From NCBI GenBank assembly GCA_028752905.1, contig JAQNBH010000004.1, positions 667,385-731,384 on the forward strand: 64,000 nt of DNA. The letters are read 5' to 3'. The notes under the pieces were generated by a model. That model was given only the letters and a program-made list of their open reading frames with translations, was not told where the DNA came from and searched no databases. The first letter of the stretch is position 1. Each line of letters begins with the position of its first letter. The stretch comes from Cladorhizidae sp. MBARI D1340-BT2 (lineage: Eukaryota > Porifera > Demospongiae > Poecilosclerida > Cladorhizidae). The position numbers were made by a program, and so were the translations under genes. Positions 38,197 through 49,769 of the stretch are shown in pieces.

Positions 38197-40527
38197 TTAA
38201 GAATACAAAGAGTTCAGGCCGTAAGGCAGACGGGTGTTTAGTTTCATCATCCAGTGATCCTCTCTTGGTATCAGTTGGCTGGTGTCATTGACGACTTCCA
38301 GGATGGAGAGCTGCCAGCAGAGTGGGTGTTGTTGCTTGCGATAGTGCTGGTAGAGTGGCATATTTTTCCCTTCGTGCATGGCAGCTCTGTGTCCAGACAT
38401 TCGTTTGCCGATGGTTCTGGCCGTCTGTCCCACATATTGGGATCTTCTGTTGCACTGCTTGCATTCAAGCAGGTAGATGGCATTGGTAGTTTTGCAGGTG
38501 GTATTACGCGGCAGTCTGAAGCAGGCTCCTACAGAGGTGGAGAAGATTTGGTCCTTGTTGGACATTACCTGGCAGCATCTGCATCCTTTGGTGTTGCACG
38601 GTGCGGAGGAAGAAGTGAGGACAAGGATTGGAAGTGGCAGTGGAGTCTGCAAAGGTGATGGTTGGTTGGAATTTCTCAGTTTTGCCCTGACAATCGAGTT
38701 GGAGATCTTTTTTCCAAGCCAGAAAGCAATTCTTGGCGATTGCACATTCGGGGGTGGGGCTAGTGCTTGTCTCAGGTCTTTTTTGGAGATGTTGCAATTG
38801 AATTCAGTGATCAAGGTAGGTGGGGGCGTGGTTTCTCGGGGTGCGCGATTGTTTTGCAGCAGGTCAGTCCTCTGTGAATAGGTGACTCGACTCAGGCTCT
38901 CTCTCAGCACACGACTGGGGTAGCCTCTGGCCAGAAAGTGAGTGGTAAGCTTGTTGATGACCGCCTCGTAGGTGGACTTGCTGGAGGATGCCCTGAGGAT
39001 TCTGGTGGCTTCACCTTTCACGATGCCTCGAAACACTGATCTCGGATGGCTGGAGCTGAAGTGGAGATACTGAAAGCAGTTGGTGCTCTTGAACATCGGC
39101 TTGAGGTCTAGTATGCCGTGTTTATCGAATCTCTCTCCCTTGTGGATGGTCAGATCGAGGAAATCGACGGATGTATCAGATATAGTGTGAGTGAACTTGA
39201 TTGTAGGGTGGAATTGATTGAGGTTGACCAGGAAGGTTTGCAGTTGTTCTTGCGACTGGTCCCAGATGGCTATGATGTCGTCAATGTACCTCTTCCAGAC
39301 TATGGGTTTGATGGTTTGAGAGTCGAGGAATTTCTTTTCGAGGTTGTCCATGAAGATATTGGCGTAGGAAGGTGCCATTTTCGTTCCCATGGCTGTGCCC
39401 TGGATTTGGTGGAACATTTTAGAATGAAATTGAAAGTAGTTTTGTTCCAGCACGAGTCTCATGATGGTCTGGGCAGCTTGTGGAGGGAAAGGTGGTTTTT
39501 CCCGGCCAGAGTGAAACAGCTGGGCTATGCAAGCCTGTATGCCTTCTGTGTGGGGTATATTAAGATACAGAGATTTAACATCAATGGTCAGTAAGATACA
39601 GTTACCTGGTAGTGACAGTTCTTCAATGATCTGTACAATGTGCTTGGAGTCTTTGATGTGACTCTCTGCTTGCGATACTAGTGGTTTCAGGAAATGGTCC
39701 ATGAATGCAGACAGCTTCTCGGTTGGGCCGCTGCATCCACTCACGATAGGTCGTACCCCGTGTGGGTTTTTGTGCAGCTTCTTGAGGAAGTATATCTGCT
39801 GCGTTCTGGTGTCTTTTGATAATTGTAGGTGCTCATGTGTGGGCAGATCGATGTAGCCCCTCGCAAACAGGGTGGATGCGACATTGTTAATGATTTTGAC
39901 CAGTTGTTGTGTGGGGTCGTGGCTGATTTCCTCGTAGATTAGTGTGTCGGACAGGTGTTCCATGCCAGCTGGGACGTATTTGGTGGTGTCCTCGACGACA
40001 ATGCAGGAACCTTTGTCAGCCTTTTTTATGACGATGTCATTGTTGTTGGCGAGTTCTGCCATTGCCATTCTCTCCTGATGGTTCATGTTAAGGGTAAACT
40101 TTCCGAGTTGGACGTTGGCAAATTTGTGTGGCAATTGCTGTAGGTATTGTTCCACCTCTGGGGTGGCTTTTGGCGGTGCCCAATTGCTCTTGTGCCTATG
40201 AGGAAATGGCGATACATATTGTTTCCACTCTTCAGACTTGTTCTGCACGTATTGCTGCAGCCTGTAGCTCCTGGCAAGTCCTTGCAGGGCTTCAGCATAA
40301 TTGTGGGGCCTCCTCAGGGAGGGTGCAAAGCCTAAGCCTTTGCTGAGTGTTTGGATCTGTGGATCCGTTAGATTGTGGCACGAGAGATTCACTATGTACG
40401 ATTTGGCATTATCTTTCTTGTGTTGGGCAATTTTTTTCCTAGTGAGTTGGTGTCTCTTGTACCTTCTATTCCTGTTCTCTCTCACTTTTTTATTATTAGT
40501 TTTAGGCGAATTTGCAGTTACTGCCAA
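38197..40527 (-). CDS. PLE ORF2, intact (unit 3)
   Basis: Protein identical to unit 1. It is followed by the usual AT-rich spacer with the duplicated ORF2 tail. Confidence 0.92.
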   Translation of the reverse strand: MAVTANSPKTNNKKVRENRNRRYKRHQLTRKKIAQHKKDNAKSYIVNLSCHNLTDPQIQTLSKGLGFAPSLRRPHNYAEALQGLARSYRLQQYVQNKSEEWKQYVSPFPHRHKSNWAPPKATPEVEQYLQQLPHKFANVQLGKFTLNMNHQERMAMAELANNNDIVIKKADKGSCIVVEDTTKYVPAGMEHLSDTLIYEEISHDPTQQLVKIINNVASTLFARGYIDLPTHEHLQLSKDTRTQQIYFLKKLHKNPHGVRPIVSGCSGPTEKLSAFMDHFLKPLVSQAESHIKDSKHIVQIIEELSLPGNCILLTIDVKSLYLNIPHTEGIQACIAQLFHSGREKPPFPPQAAQTIMRLVLEQNYFQFHSKMFHQIQGTAMGTKMAPSYANIFMDNLEKKFLDSQTIKPIVWKRYIDDIIAIWDQSQEQLQTFLVNLNQFHPTIKFTHTISDTSVDFLDLTIHKGERFDKHGILDLKPMFKSTNCFQYLHFSSSHPRSVFRGIVKGEATRILRASSSKSTYEAVINKLTTHFLARGYPSRVLRESLSRVTYSQRTDLLQNNRAPRETTPPPTLITEFNCNISKKDLRQALAPPPNVQSPRIAFWLGKKISNSIVRAKLRNSNQPSPLQTPLPLPILVLTSSSAPCNTKGCRCCQVMSNKDQIFSTSVGACFRLPRNTTCKTTNAIYLLECKQCNRRSQYVGQTARTIGKRMSGHRAAMHEGKNMPLYQHYRKQQHPLCWQLSILEVVNDTSQLIPREDHWMMKLNTRLPYGLNSLYS

Positions 40528-41552
40528 GTGGGTGGCCTGTAAGTGGGCCGGAAAACCGGCCTTGGTTGGAATGGTGTAGCACCCGGGTGCTGTACATTGG
40601 GGTGGCCTATCGGTGGCCTTGCGATTAGAGGAGGTCTTTGGAAGTAGGGTGCATGTTGCATTGGTGGAGCTTGCTGCATTGGATTCCAGAGTGGTTGAAA
40701 TGGTTGGGGCATGATGTTTTGATTGTATTGATGGTTAGGCCAGGGTGGTGGACATTGCATGTATGGCTGATACTGAGGCCAAGGGGCCATTGCCTGTGCA
40801 GCCTGATAGTTGGATTTAGGCTGTTGCTGCCACTGGGTCCGGTTTTTTCTGCCGGTTTTACCCTTTCTCGTATCTGTGGCCTGTTTGCCCTTTGCAATAC
40901 CTTGTGGTGACTGTTTCAGGCTGTCTGATTTTTTTTGCTTGAGTGACTGTCTTTTATCATGGCTGCTTTGCAGGTTGTCTTTTGTTTTTTGGAGGTACAT
41001 GGTGTGTTCTGCCCACTCGACTGCAGTGGCAGTATTCTGATGTTCGATGGCAGACATTTTGTCGTCGATTTCTTCCATTTCCATTTGTAGATGTTCCTTG
41101 GTGGTCTCATAGTGTTGCTCAAGTGTGTGTAGCAATTCCTTTTCCGCATTTCTAATTACTTCTTTGAATTTTTTCTCCACCTCAGAGAGGTCTACCTTGA
41201 AGGCATAGCATTTCTTATTGATTGTCAAGCCCTTGGGGATGATGTCTTCCCTGATACATTGCTTAATGAAGTGAAGGTGAGATTCACACTTGTCCAATGA
41301 GGACTTGCTTCTTTTGTATTGCCTTCTGGTCTTGAGCAATTCTTCATATGGCTGTATTTTATCGATTACAATTTCACTCTGCAGATTGGATCCAGAGGAT
41401 ACAACTTGGGTGCTCCCATGAAGGGCTAGAGCTGGGTTGGGGCTGGGGCCCACGGTTATGGGCCCAGCCGGAGCAATACCAACATTCTGCATTGTGCTAT
41501 TATTACTGAAGTCAGAGCCTATTTTGGCCATGGACCTAGTTCTTCTGCTCAT
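40518..41552 (-). CDS. PLE ORF1 (unit 3)
   Basis: Same protein as unit 1. The open frame reaches 41651, with the first ATG at 41550-41552. Confidence 0.77.
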   Translation of the reverse strand: MSRRTRSMAKIGSDFSNNSTMQNVGIAPAGPITVGPSPNPALALHGSTQVVSSGSNLQSEIVIDKIQPYEELLKTRRQYKRSKSSLDKCESHLHFIKQCIREDIIPKGLTINKKCYAFKVDLSEVEKKFKEVIRNAEKELLHTLEQHYETTKEHLQMEMEEIDDKMSAIEHQNTATAVEWAEHTMYLQKTKDNLQSSHDKRQSLKQKKSDSLKQSPQGIAKGKQATDTRKGKTGRKNRTQWQQQPKSNYQAAQAMAPWPQYQPYMQCPPPWPNHQYNQNIMPQPFQPLWNPMQQAPPMQHAPYFQRPPLIARPPIGHPNVQHPGATPFQPRPVFRPTYRPPTWQ

Positions 41553-42055
41553 GAAGAGCTTGTTATCTGCTGGTTGTTTGATGGCAGTTTTCTTTTTTTC
41601 TTTTCTTATTTTTGGCAGAGTTGTAATTTCATGCTTCGATAAACTTTTCACAATTCAAATATTTCACCCTGGTCTGGCAGGGCTTCCTCAGTGAAATGAG
41701 AGAGAAGCACCCAGCAGAAAAGAGTGGTTTAAATAGACAAGAAAAAAATGAGTGAGTGACATAGTAATTGAGTAATCCTAAGTGGGTGAAGTGTATTAAA
41801 ACCATGAGAGAGTAAACAGTGTATAGAATGCAAACAATTAAGTTAAGTACAGTGGGTGTGTGCATCTAAACAAGATCAGAGTCAAGAGTGTGTGGCAATA
41901 TAGCTACTTAAATTAATTAAGCAAAGTAAATAATTAAGCAAAGGTAATTAATTAAGCAAAGTAAAAAATTAAGCAAAGGTAAATAATTAAGAATACAAAA
42001 AGTTCAGGCCGTAAAGCAGACTAAGCAAAGTAAATAATTAAACAAAGGTAATTAA

Positions 42056-44382
42056 TTAAGAATACAAAGAGTTCAGGCCGTAAGGCAGACGGGTGTTTAG
42101 TTTCATCATCCAGTGATCCTCTCTTGGTATCAGTTGGCTGGTGTCATTGACGACTTCCAGGATGGAGAGCTGCCAGCAGAGTGGGTGTTGTTGCTTGCGA
42201 TAGTGCTGGTAGAGTGGCATATTTTTCCCTTCGTGCATGGCAGCTCTGTGTCCAGACATTCGTTTGCCGATGGTTCTGGCCGTCTGTCCCACATATTGGG
42301 ATCTTCTGTTGCACTGCTTGCATTCAAGCAGGTAGATGGCATTGGTAGTTTTGCAGGTGGTATTACGCGGCAGTCTGAAGCAGGCTCCTACAGAGGTGGA
42401 GAAGATTTGGTCCTTGTTGGACATTACCTGGCAGCATCTGCATCCTTTGGTGTTGCACGGTGCGGAGGAAGAAGTGAGGACAAGGATTGGAAGTGGCAGT
42501 GGAGTCTGCAAAGGTGATGGTTGGTTGGAATTTCTCAGTTTTGCCCTGACAATCGAGTTGGAGATCTTTTTTCCAAGCCAGAAAGCAATTCTTGGCGATT
42601 GCACATTCGGGGGTGGGGCTAGTGCTTGTCTCAGGTCTTTTTTGGAGATGTTGCAATTGAATTCAGTGATCAAGGTAGGTGGGGGCGTGGTTTCTCGGGG
42701 TGCGCGATTGTTTTGCAGCAGGTCAGTCCTCTGTGAATAGGTGACTCGACTCAGGCTCTCTCTCAGCACACGACTGGGGTAGCCTCTGGCCAGAAAGTGA
42801 GTGGTAAGCTTGTTGATGACCGCCTCGTAGGTGGACTTGCTGGAGGATGCCCTGAGGATTCTGGTGGCTTCACCTTTCACGATGCCTCGAAACACTGATC
42901 TCGGATGGCTGGAGCTGAAGTGGAGATACTGAAAGCAGTTGGTGCTCTTGAACATCGGCTTGAGGTCTAGTATGCCGTGTTTATCGAATCTCCCTTGTGG
43001 ATGGTCAGATCGAGGAAATCGACGGATGTATCAGATATAGTGTGAGTGAACTTGATTGTAGGGTGGAATTGATTGAGGTTGACCAGGAAGGTTTGCAGTT
43101 GTTCTTGCGACTGGTCCCAGATGGCTATGATGTCGTCAATGTACCTCTTCCAGACTATGGGTTTGATGGTTTGAGAGTCGAGGAATTTCTTTTCGAGGTT
43201 GTCCATGAAGATATTGGCGTAGGAAGGTGCCATTTTCGTTCCCATGGCTGTGCCCTGGATTTGGTGGAACATTTTAGAATGAAATTGAAAGTAGTTTTGT
43301 TCCAGCACGAGTCTCATGATGGTCTGGGCAGCTTGTGGAGGGAAAGGTGGTTTTTCCCGGCCAGAGTGAAACAGCTGGGCTATGCAAGCCTGTATGCCTT
43401 CTGTGTGGGGTATATTAAGATACAGAGATTTAACATCAATGGTCAGTAAGATACAGTTACCTGGTAGTGACAGTTCTTCAATGATCTGTACAATGTGCTT
43501 GGAGTCTTTGATGTGACTCTCTGCTTGCGATACTAGTGGTTTCAGGAAATGGTCCATGAATGCAGACAGCTTCTCGGTTGGGCCGCTGCATCCACTCACG
43601 ATAGGTCGTACCCCGTGTGGGTTTTTGTGCAGCTTCTTGAGGAAGTATATCTGCTGCGTTCTGGTGTCTTTTGATAATTGTAGGTGCTCATGTGTGGGCA
43701 GATCGATGTAGCCCCTCGCAAACAGGGTGGATGCGACATTGTTAATGATTTTGACCAGTTGTTGTGTGGGGTCGTGGCTGATTTCCTCGTAGATTAGTGT
43801 GTCGGACAGGTGTTCCATGCCAGCTGGGACGTATTTGGTGGTGTCCTCGACGACAATGCAGGAACCTTTGTCAGCCTTTTTTATGACGATGTCATTGTTG
43901 TTGGCGAGTTCTGCCATTGCCATTCTCTCCTGATGGTTCATGTTAAGGGTAAACTTTCCGAGTTGGACGTTGGCAAATTTGTGTGGCAATTGCTGTAGGT
44001 ATTGTTCCACCTCTGGGGTGGCTTTTGGCGGTGCCCAATTGCTCTTGTGCCTATGAGGAAATGGCGATACATATTGTTTCCACTCTTCAGACTTGTTCTG
44101 CACGTATTGCTGCAGCCTGTAGCTCCTGGCAAGTCCTTGCAGGGCTTCAGCATAATTGTGGGGCCTCCTCAGGGAGGGTGCAAAGCCTAAGCCTTTGCTG
44201 AGTGTTTGGATCTGTGGATCCGTTAGATTGTGGCACGAGAGATTCACTATGTACGATTTGGCATTATCTTTCTTGTGTTGGGCAATTTTTTTCCTAGTGA
44301 GTTGTTGTCTCTTGTACCTTCTATTCCTGTTCTCTCTCACTTTTTTATTATTAGTTTTAGGCGAATTTGCAGTTACTGCCAA
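42056..44382 (-). pseudogene. PLE ORF2 broken by a 4-bp deletion (unit 4)
   Basis: A TCTC unit is lost from a CT-rich run near 42990, so the frame after residue 464 (IHKG) shifts and stops at 42967. The downstream half, with the Cys-rich linker and GIY-YIG domain (42056-42955), is intact but out of frame. A second private change (44305) makes His26 into Gln. The reverse transcriptase motifs survive and the endonuclease is lost. Replication slippage in the CT run is the likely cause; a consensus error is possible. This deletion makes the unit 3855 bp long. Confidence 0.9.
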
Positions 44383-45407
44383 GTGGGTGGCCTGTAAGTG
44401 GGCCGGAAAACCGGCCTTGGTTGGAATGGTGTAGCACCCGGGTGCTGTACATTGGGGTGGCCTATCGGTGGCCTTGCGATTAGAGGAGGTCTTTGGAAGT
44501 AGGGTGCATGTTGCATTGGTGGAGCTTGCTGCATTGGATTCCAGAGTGGTTGAAATGGTTGGGGCATGATGTTTTGATTGTATTGATGGTTAGGCCAGGG
44601 TGGTGGACATTGCATGTATGGCTGATACTGAGGCCAAGGGGCCATTGCCTGTGCAGCCTGATAGTTGGATTTAGGCTGTTGCTGCCACTGGGTCCGGTTT
44701 TTTCTGCCGGTTTTACCCTTTCTCGTATCTGTGGCCTGTTTGCCCTTTGCAATACCTTGTGGTGACTGTTTCAGGCTGTCTGATTTTTTTTGCTTGAGTG
44801 ACTGTCTTTTATCATGGCTGCTTTGCAGGTTGTCTTTTGTTTTTTGGAGGTACATGGTGTGTTCTGCCCACTCGACTGCAGTGGCAGTATTCTGATGTTC
44901 GATGGCAGACATTTTGTCGTCGATTTCTTCCATTTCCATTTGTAGATGTTCCTTGGTGGTCTCATAGTGTTGCTCAAGTGTGTGTAGCAATTCCTTTTCC
45001 GCATTTCTAATTACTTCTTTGAATTTTTTCTCCACCTCAGAGAGGTCTACCTTGAAGGCATAGCATTTCTTATTGATTGTCAAGCCCTTGGGGATGATGT
45101 CTTCCCTGATACATTGCTTAATGAAGTGAAGGTGAGATTCACACTTGTCCAATGAGGACTTGCTTCTTTTGTATTGCCTTCTGGTCTTGAGCAATTCTTC
45201 ATATGGCTGTATTTTATCGATTACAATTTCACTCTGCAGATTGGATCCAGAGGATACAACTTGGGTGCTCCCATGAAGGGCTAGAGCTGGGTTGGGGCTG
45301 GGGCCCACGGTTATGGGCCCAGCCGGAGCAATACCAACATTCTGCATTGTGCTATTATTACTGAAGTCAGAGCCTATTTTGGCCATGGACCTAGTTCTTC
45401 TGCTCAT
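44373..45407 (-). CDS. PLE ORF1 (unit 4)
   Basis: Intact although its ORF2 is broken. Same protein as unit 1; the open frame reaches 45506. Confidence 0.77.
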   Translation of the reverse strand: MSRRTRSMAKIGSDFSNNSTMQNVGIAPAGPITVGPSPNPALALHGSTQVVSSGSNLQSEIVIDKIQPYEELLKTRRQYKRSKSSLDKCESHLHFIKQCIREDIIPKGLTINKKCYAFKVDLSEVEKKFKEVIRNAEKELLHTLEQHYETTKEHLQMEMEEIDDKMSAIEHQNTATAVEWAEHTMYLQKTKDNLQSSHDKRQSLKQKKSDSLKQSPQGIAKGKQATDTRKGKTGRKNRTQWQQQPKSNYQAAQAMAPWPQYQPYMQCPPPWPNHQYNQNIMPQPFQPLWNPMQQAPPMQHAPYFQRPPLIARPPIGHPNVQHPGATPFQPRPVFRPTYRPPTWQ

Positions 45408-45910
45408 GAAGAGCTTGTTATCTGCTGGTTGTTTGATGGCAGTTTTCTTTTTTTCTTTTCTTATTTTTGGCAGAGTTGTAATTTCATGCTTCGATAAACT
45501 TTTCACAATTCAAATATTTCACCCTGGTCTGGCAGGGCTTCCTCAGTGAAATGAGAGAGAAGCACCCAGCAGAAAAGAGTGGTTTAAATAGACAAGAAAA
45601 AAATGAGTGAGTGACATAGTAATTGAGTAATCCTAAGTGGGTGAAGTGTATTAAAACCATGAGAGAGTAAACAGTGTATAGAATGCAAACAATTAAGTTA
45701 AGTACAGTGGGTGTGTGCATCTAAACAAGATCAGAGTCAAGAGTGTGTGGCAATATAGCTACTTAAATTAATTAAGCAAAGTAAATAATTAAGCAAAGGT
45801 AATTAATTAAGCAAAGTAAAAAATTAAGCAAAGGTAAATAATTAAGAATACAAAAAGTTCAGGCCGTAAAGCAGACTAAGCAAAGTAAATAATTAAACAA
45901 AGGTAATTAA

Positions 45911-48241
45911 TTAAGAATACAAAGAGTTCAGGCCGTAAGGCAGACGGGTGTTTAGTTTCATCATCCAGTGATCCTCTCTTGGTATCAGTTGGCTGGTGTC
46001 ATTGACGACTTCCAGGATGGAGAGCTGCCAGCAGAGTGGGTGTTGTTGCTTGCGATAGTGCTGGTAGAGTGGCATATTTTTCCCTTCGTGCATGGCAGCT
46101 CTGTGTCCAGACATTCGTTTGCCGATGGTTCTGGCCGTCTGTCCCACATATTGGGATCTTCTGTTGCACTGCTTGCATTCAAGCAGGTAGATGGCATTGG
46201 TAGTTTTGCAGGTGGTATTACGCGGCAGTCTGAAGCAGGCTCCTACAGAGGTGGAGAAGATTTGGTCCTTGTTGGACATTACCTGGCAGCATCTGCATCC
46301 TTTGGTGTTGCACGGTGCGGAGGAAGAAGTGAGGACAAGGATTGGAAGTGGCAGTGGAGTCTGCAAAGGTGATGGTTGGTTGGAATTTCTCAGTTTTGCC
46401 CTGACAATCGAGTTGGAGATCTTTTTTCCAAGCCAGAAAGCAATTCTTGGCGATTGCACATTCGGGGGTGGGGCTAGTGCTTGTCTCAGGTCTTTTTTGG
46501 AGATGTTGCAATTGAATTCAGTGATCAAGGTAGGTGGGGGCGTGGTTTCTCGGGGTGCGCGATTGTTTTGCAGCAGGTCAGTCCTCTGTGAATAGGTGAC
46601 TCGACTCAGGCTCTCTCTCAGCACACGACTGGGGTAGCCTCTGGCCAGAAAGTGAGTGGTAAGCTTGTTGATGACCGCCTCGTAGGTGGACTTGCTGGAG
46701 GATGCCCTGAGGATTCTGGTGGCTTCACCTTTCACGATGCCTCGAAACACTGATCTCGGATGGCTGGAGCTGAAGTGGAGATACTGAAAGCAGTTGGTGC
46801 TCTTGAACATCGGCTTGAGGTCTAGTATGCCGTGTTTATCGAATCTCTCTCCCTTGTGGATGGTCAGATCGAGGAAATCGACGGATGTATCAGATATAGT
46901 GTGAGTGAACTTGATTGTAGGGTGGAATTGATTGAGGTTGACCAGGAAGGTTTGCAGTTGTTCTTGCGACTGGTCCCAGATGGCTATGATGTCGTCAATG
47001 TACCTCTTCCAGACTATGGGTTTGATGGTTTGAGAGTCGAGGAATTTCTTTTCGAGGTTGTCCATGAAGATATTGGCGTAGGAAGGTGCCATTTTCGTTC
47101 CCATGGCTGTGCCCTGGATTTGGTGGAACATTTTAGAATGAAATTGAAAGTAGTTTTGTTCCAGCACGAGTCTCATGATGGTCTGGGCAGCTTGTGGAGG
47201 GAAAGGTGGTTTTTCCCGGCCAGAGTGAAACAGCTGGGCTATGCAAGCCTGTATGCCTTCTGTGTGGGGTATATTAAGATACAGAGATTTAACATCAATG
47301 GTCAGTAAGATACAGTTACCTGGTAGTGACAGTTCTTCAATGATCTGTACAATGTGCTTGGAGTCTTTGATGTGACTCTCTGCTTGCGATACTAGTGGTT
47401 TCAGGAAATGGTCCATGAATGCAGACAGCTTCTCGGTTGGGCCGCTGCATCCACTCACGATAGGTCGTACCCCGTGTGGGTTTTTGTGCAGCTTCTTGAG
47501 GAAGTATATCTGCTGCGTTCTGGTGTCTTTTGATAATTGTAGGTGCTCATGTGTGGGCAGATCGATGTAGCCCCTCGCAAACAGGGTGGATGCGACATTG
47601 TTAATGATTTTGACCAGTTGTTGTGTGGGGTCGTGGCTGATTTCCTCGTAGATTAGTGTGTCGGACAGGTGTTCCATGCCAGCTGGGACGTATTTGGTGG
47701 TGTCCTCGACGACAATGCAGGAACCTTTGTCAGCCTTTTTTATGACGATGTCATTGTTGTTGGCGAGTTCTGCCATTGCCATTCTCTCCTGATGGTTCAT
47801 GTTAAGGGTAAACTTTCCGAGTTGGACGTTGGCAAATTTGTGTGGCAATTGCTGTAGGTATTGTTCCACCTCTGGGGTGGCTTTTGGCGGTGCCCAATTG
47901 CTCTTGTGCCTATGAGGAAATGGCGATACATATTGTTTCCACTCTTCAGACTTGTTCTGCACGTATTGCTGCAGCCTGTAGCTCCTGGCAAGTCCTTGCA
48001 GGGCTTCAGCATAATTGTGGGGCCTCCTCAGGGAGGGTGCAAAGCCTAAGCCTTTGCTGAGTGTTTGGATCTGTGGATCCGTTAGATTGTGGCACGAGAG
48101 ATTCACTATGTACGATTTGGCATTATCTTTCTTGTGTTGGGCAATTTTTTTCCTAGTGAGTTGGTGTCTCTTGTACCTTCTATTCCTGTTCTCTCTCACT
48201 TTTTTATTATTAGTTTTAGGCGAATTTGCAGTTACTGCCAA
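45911..48241 (-). CDS. PLE ORF2, intact (unit 5)
   Basis: Protein identical to unit 1, directly beside the broken unit 4. The deletion in unit 4 has therefore not spread to this neighbour. Confidence 0.92.
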   Translation of the reverse strand: MAVTANSPKTNNKKVRENRNRRYKRHQLTRKKIAQHKKDNAKSYIVNLSCHNLTDPQIQTLSKGLGFAPSLRRPHNYAEALQGLARSYRLQQYVQNKSEEWKQYVSPFPHRHKSNWAPPKATPEVEQYLQQLPHKFANVQLGKFTLNMNHQERMAMAELANNNDIVIKKADKGSCIVVEDTTKYVPAGMEHLSDTLIYEEISHDPTQQLVKIINNVASTLFARGYIDLPTHEHLQLSKDTRTQQIYFLKKLHKNPHGVRPIVSGCSGPTEKLSAFMDHFLKPLVSQAESHIKDSKHIVQIIEELSLPGNCILLTIDVKSLYLNIPHTEGIQACIAQLFHSGREKPPFPPQAAQTIMRLVLEQNYFQFHSKMFHQIQGTAMGTKMAPSYANIFMDNLEKKFLDSQTIKPIVWKRYIDDIIAIWDQSQEQLQTFLVNLNQFHPTIKFTHTISDTSVDFLDLTIHKGERFDKHGILDLKPMFKSTNCFQYLHFSSSHPRSVFRGIVKGEATRILRASSSKSTYEAVINKLTTHFLARGYPSRVLRESLSRVTYSQRTDLLQNNRAPRETTPPPTLITEFNCNISKKDLRQALAPPPNVQSPRIAFWLGKKISNSIVRAKLRNSNQPSPLQTPLPLPILVLTSSSAPCNTKGCRCCQVMSNKDQIFSTSVGACFRLPRNTTCKTTNAIYLLECKQCNRRSQYVGQTARTIGKRMSGHRAAMHEGKNMPLYQHYRKQQHPLCWQLSILEVVNDTSQLIPREDHWMMKLNTRLPYGLNSLYS

Positions 48242-49266
48242 GTGGGTGGCCTGTAAGTGGGCCGGAAAACCGGCCTTGGTTGGAATGGTGTAGCACCCGG
48301 GTGCTGTACATTGGGGTGGCCTATCGGTGGCCTTGCGATTAGAGGAGGTCTTTGGAAGTAGGGTGCATGTTGCATTGGTGGAGCTTGCTGCATTGGATTC
48401 CAGAGTGGTTGAAATGGTTGGGGCATGATGTTTTGATTGTATTGATGGTTAGGCCAGGGTGGTGGACATTGCATGTATGGCTGATACTGAGGCCAAGGGG
48501 CCATTGCCTGTGCAGCCTGATAGTTGGATTTAGGCTGTTGCTGCCACTGGGTCCGGTTTTTTCTGCCGGTTTTACCCTTTCTCGTATCTGTGGCCTGTTT
48601 GCCCTTTGCAATACCTTGTGGTGACTGTTTCAGGCTGTCTGATTTTTTTTGCTTGAGTGACTGTCTTTTATCATGGCTGCTTTGCAGGTTGTCTTTTGTT
48701 TTTTGGAGGTACATGGTGTGTTCTGCCCACTCGACTGCAGTGGCAGTATTCTGATGTTCGATGGCAGACATTTTGTCGTCGATTTCTTCCATTTCCATTT
48801 GTAGATGTTCCTTGGTGGTCTCATAGTGTTGCTCAAGTGTGTGTAGCAATTCCTTTTCCGCATTTCTAATTACTTCTTTGAATTTTTTCTCCACCTCAGA
48901 GAGGTCTACCTTGAAGGCATAGCATTTCTTATTGATTGTCAAGCCCTTGGGGATGATGTCTTCCCTGATACATTGCTTAATGAAGTGAAGGTGAGATTCA
49001 CACTTGTCCAATGAGGACTTGCTTCTTTTGTATTGCCTTCTGGTCTTGAGCAATTCTTCATATGGCTGTATTTTATCGATTACAATTTCACTCTGCAGAT
49101 TGGATCCAGAGGATACAACTTGGGTGCTCCCATGAAGGGCTAGAGCTGGGTTGGGGCTGGGGCCCACGGTTATGGGCCCAGCCGGAGCAATACCAACATT
49201 CTGCATTGTGCTATTATTACTGAAGTCAGAGCCTATTTTGGCCATGGACCTAGTTCTTCTGCTCAT
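48232..49266 (-). CDS. PLE ORF1 (unit 5)
   Basis: Same protein as unit 1. The open frame reaches 49365. Confidence 0.77.
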   Translation of the reverse strand: MSRRTRSMAKIGSDFSNNSTMQNVGIAPAGPITVGPSPNPALALHGSTQVVSSGSNLQSEIVIDKIQPYEELLKTRRQYKRSKSSLDKCESHLHFIKQCIREDIIPKGLTINKKCYAFKVDLSEVEKKFKEVIRNAEKELLHTLEQHYETTKEHLQMEMEEIDDKMSAIEHQNTATAVEWAEHTMYLQKTKDNLQSSHDKRQSLKQKKSDSLKQSPQGIAKGKQATDTRKGKTGRKNRTQWQQQPKSNYQAAQAMAPWPQYQPYMQCPPPWPNHQYNQNIMPQPFQPLWNPMQQAPPMQHAPYFQRPPLIARPPIGHPNVQHPGATPFQPRPVFRPTYRPPTWQ

Positions 49267-49769
49267 GAAGAGCTTGTTATCTGCTGGTTGTTTGATGGCA
49301 GTTTTCTTTTTTTCTTTTCTTATTTTTGGCAGAGTTGTAATTTCATGCTTCGATAAACTTTTCACAATTCAAATATTTCACCCTGGTCTGGCAGGGCTTC
49401 CTCAGTGAAATGAGAGAGAAGCACCCAGCAGAAAAGAGTGGTTTAAATAGACAAGAAAAAAATGAGTGAGTGACATAGTAATTGAGTAATCCTAAGTGGG
49501 TGAAGTGTATTAAAACCATGAGAGAGTAAACAGTGTATAGAATGCAAACAATTAAGTTAAGTACAGTGGGTGTGTGCATCTAAACAAGATCAGAGTCAAG
49601 AGTGTGTGGCAATATAGCTACTTAAATTAATTAAGCAAAGTAAATAATTAAGCAAAGGTAATTAATTAAGCAAAGTAAAAAATTAAGCAAAGGTAAATAA
49701 TTAAGAATACAAAAAGTTCAGGCCGTAAAGCAGACTAAGCAAAGTAAATAATTAAACAAAGGTAATTAA

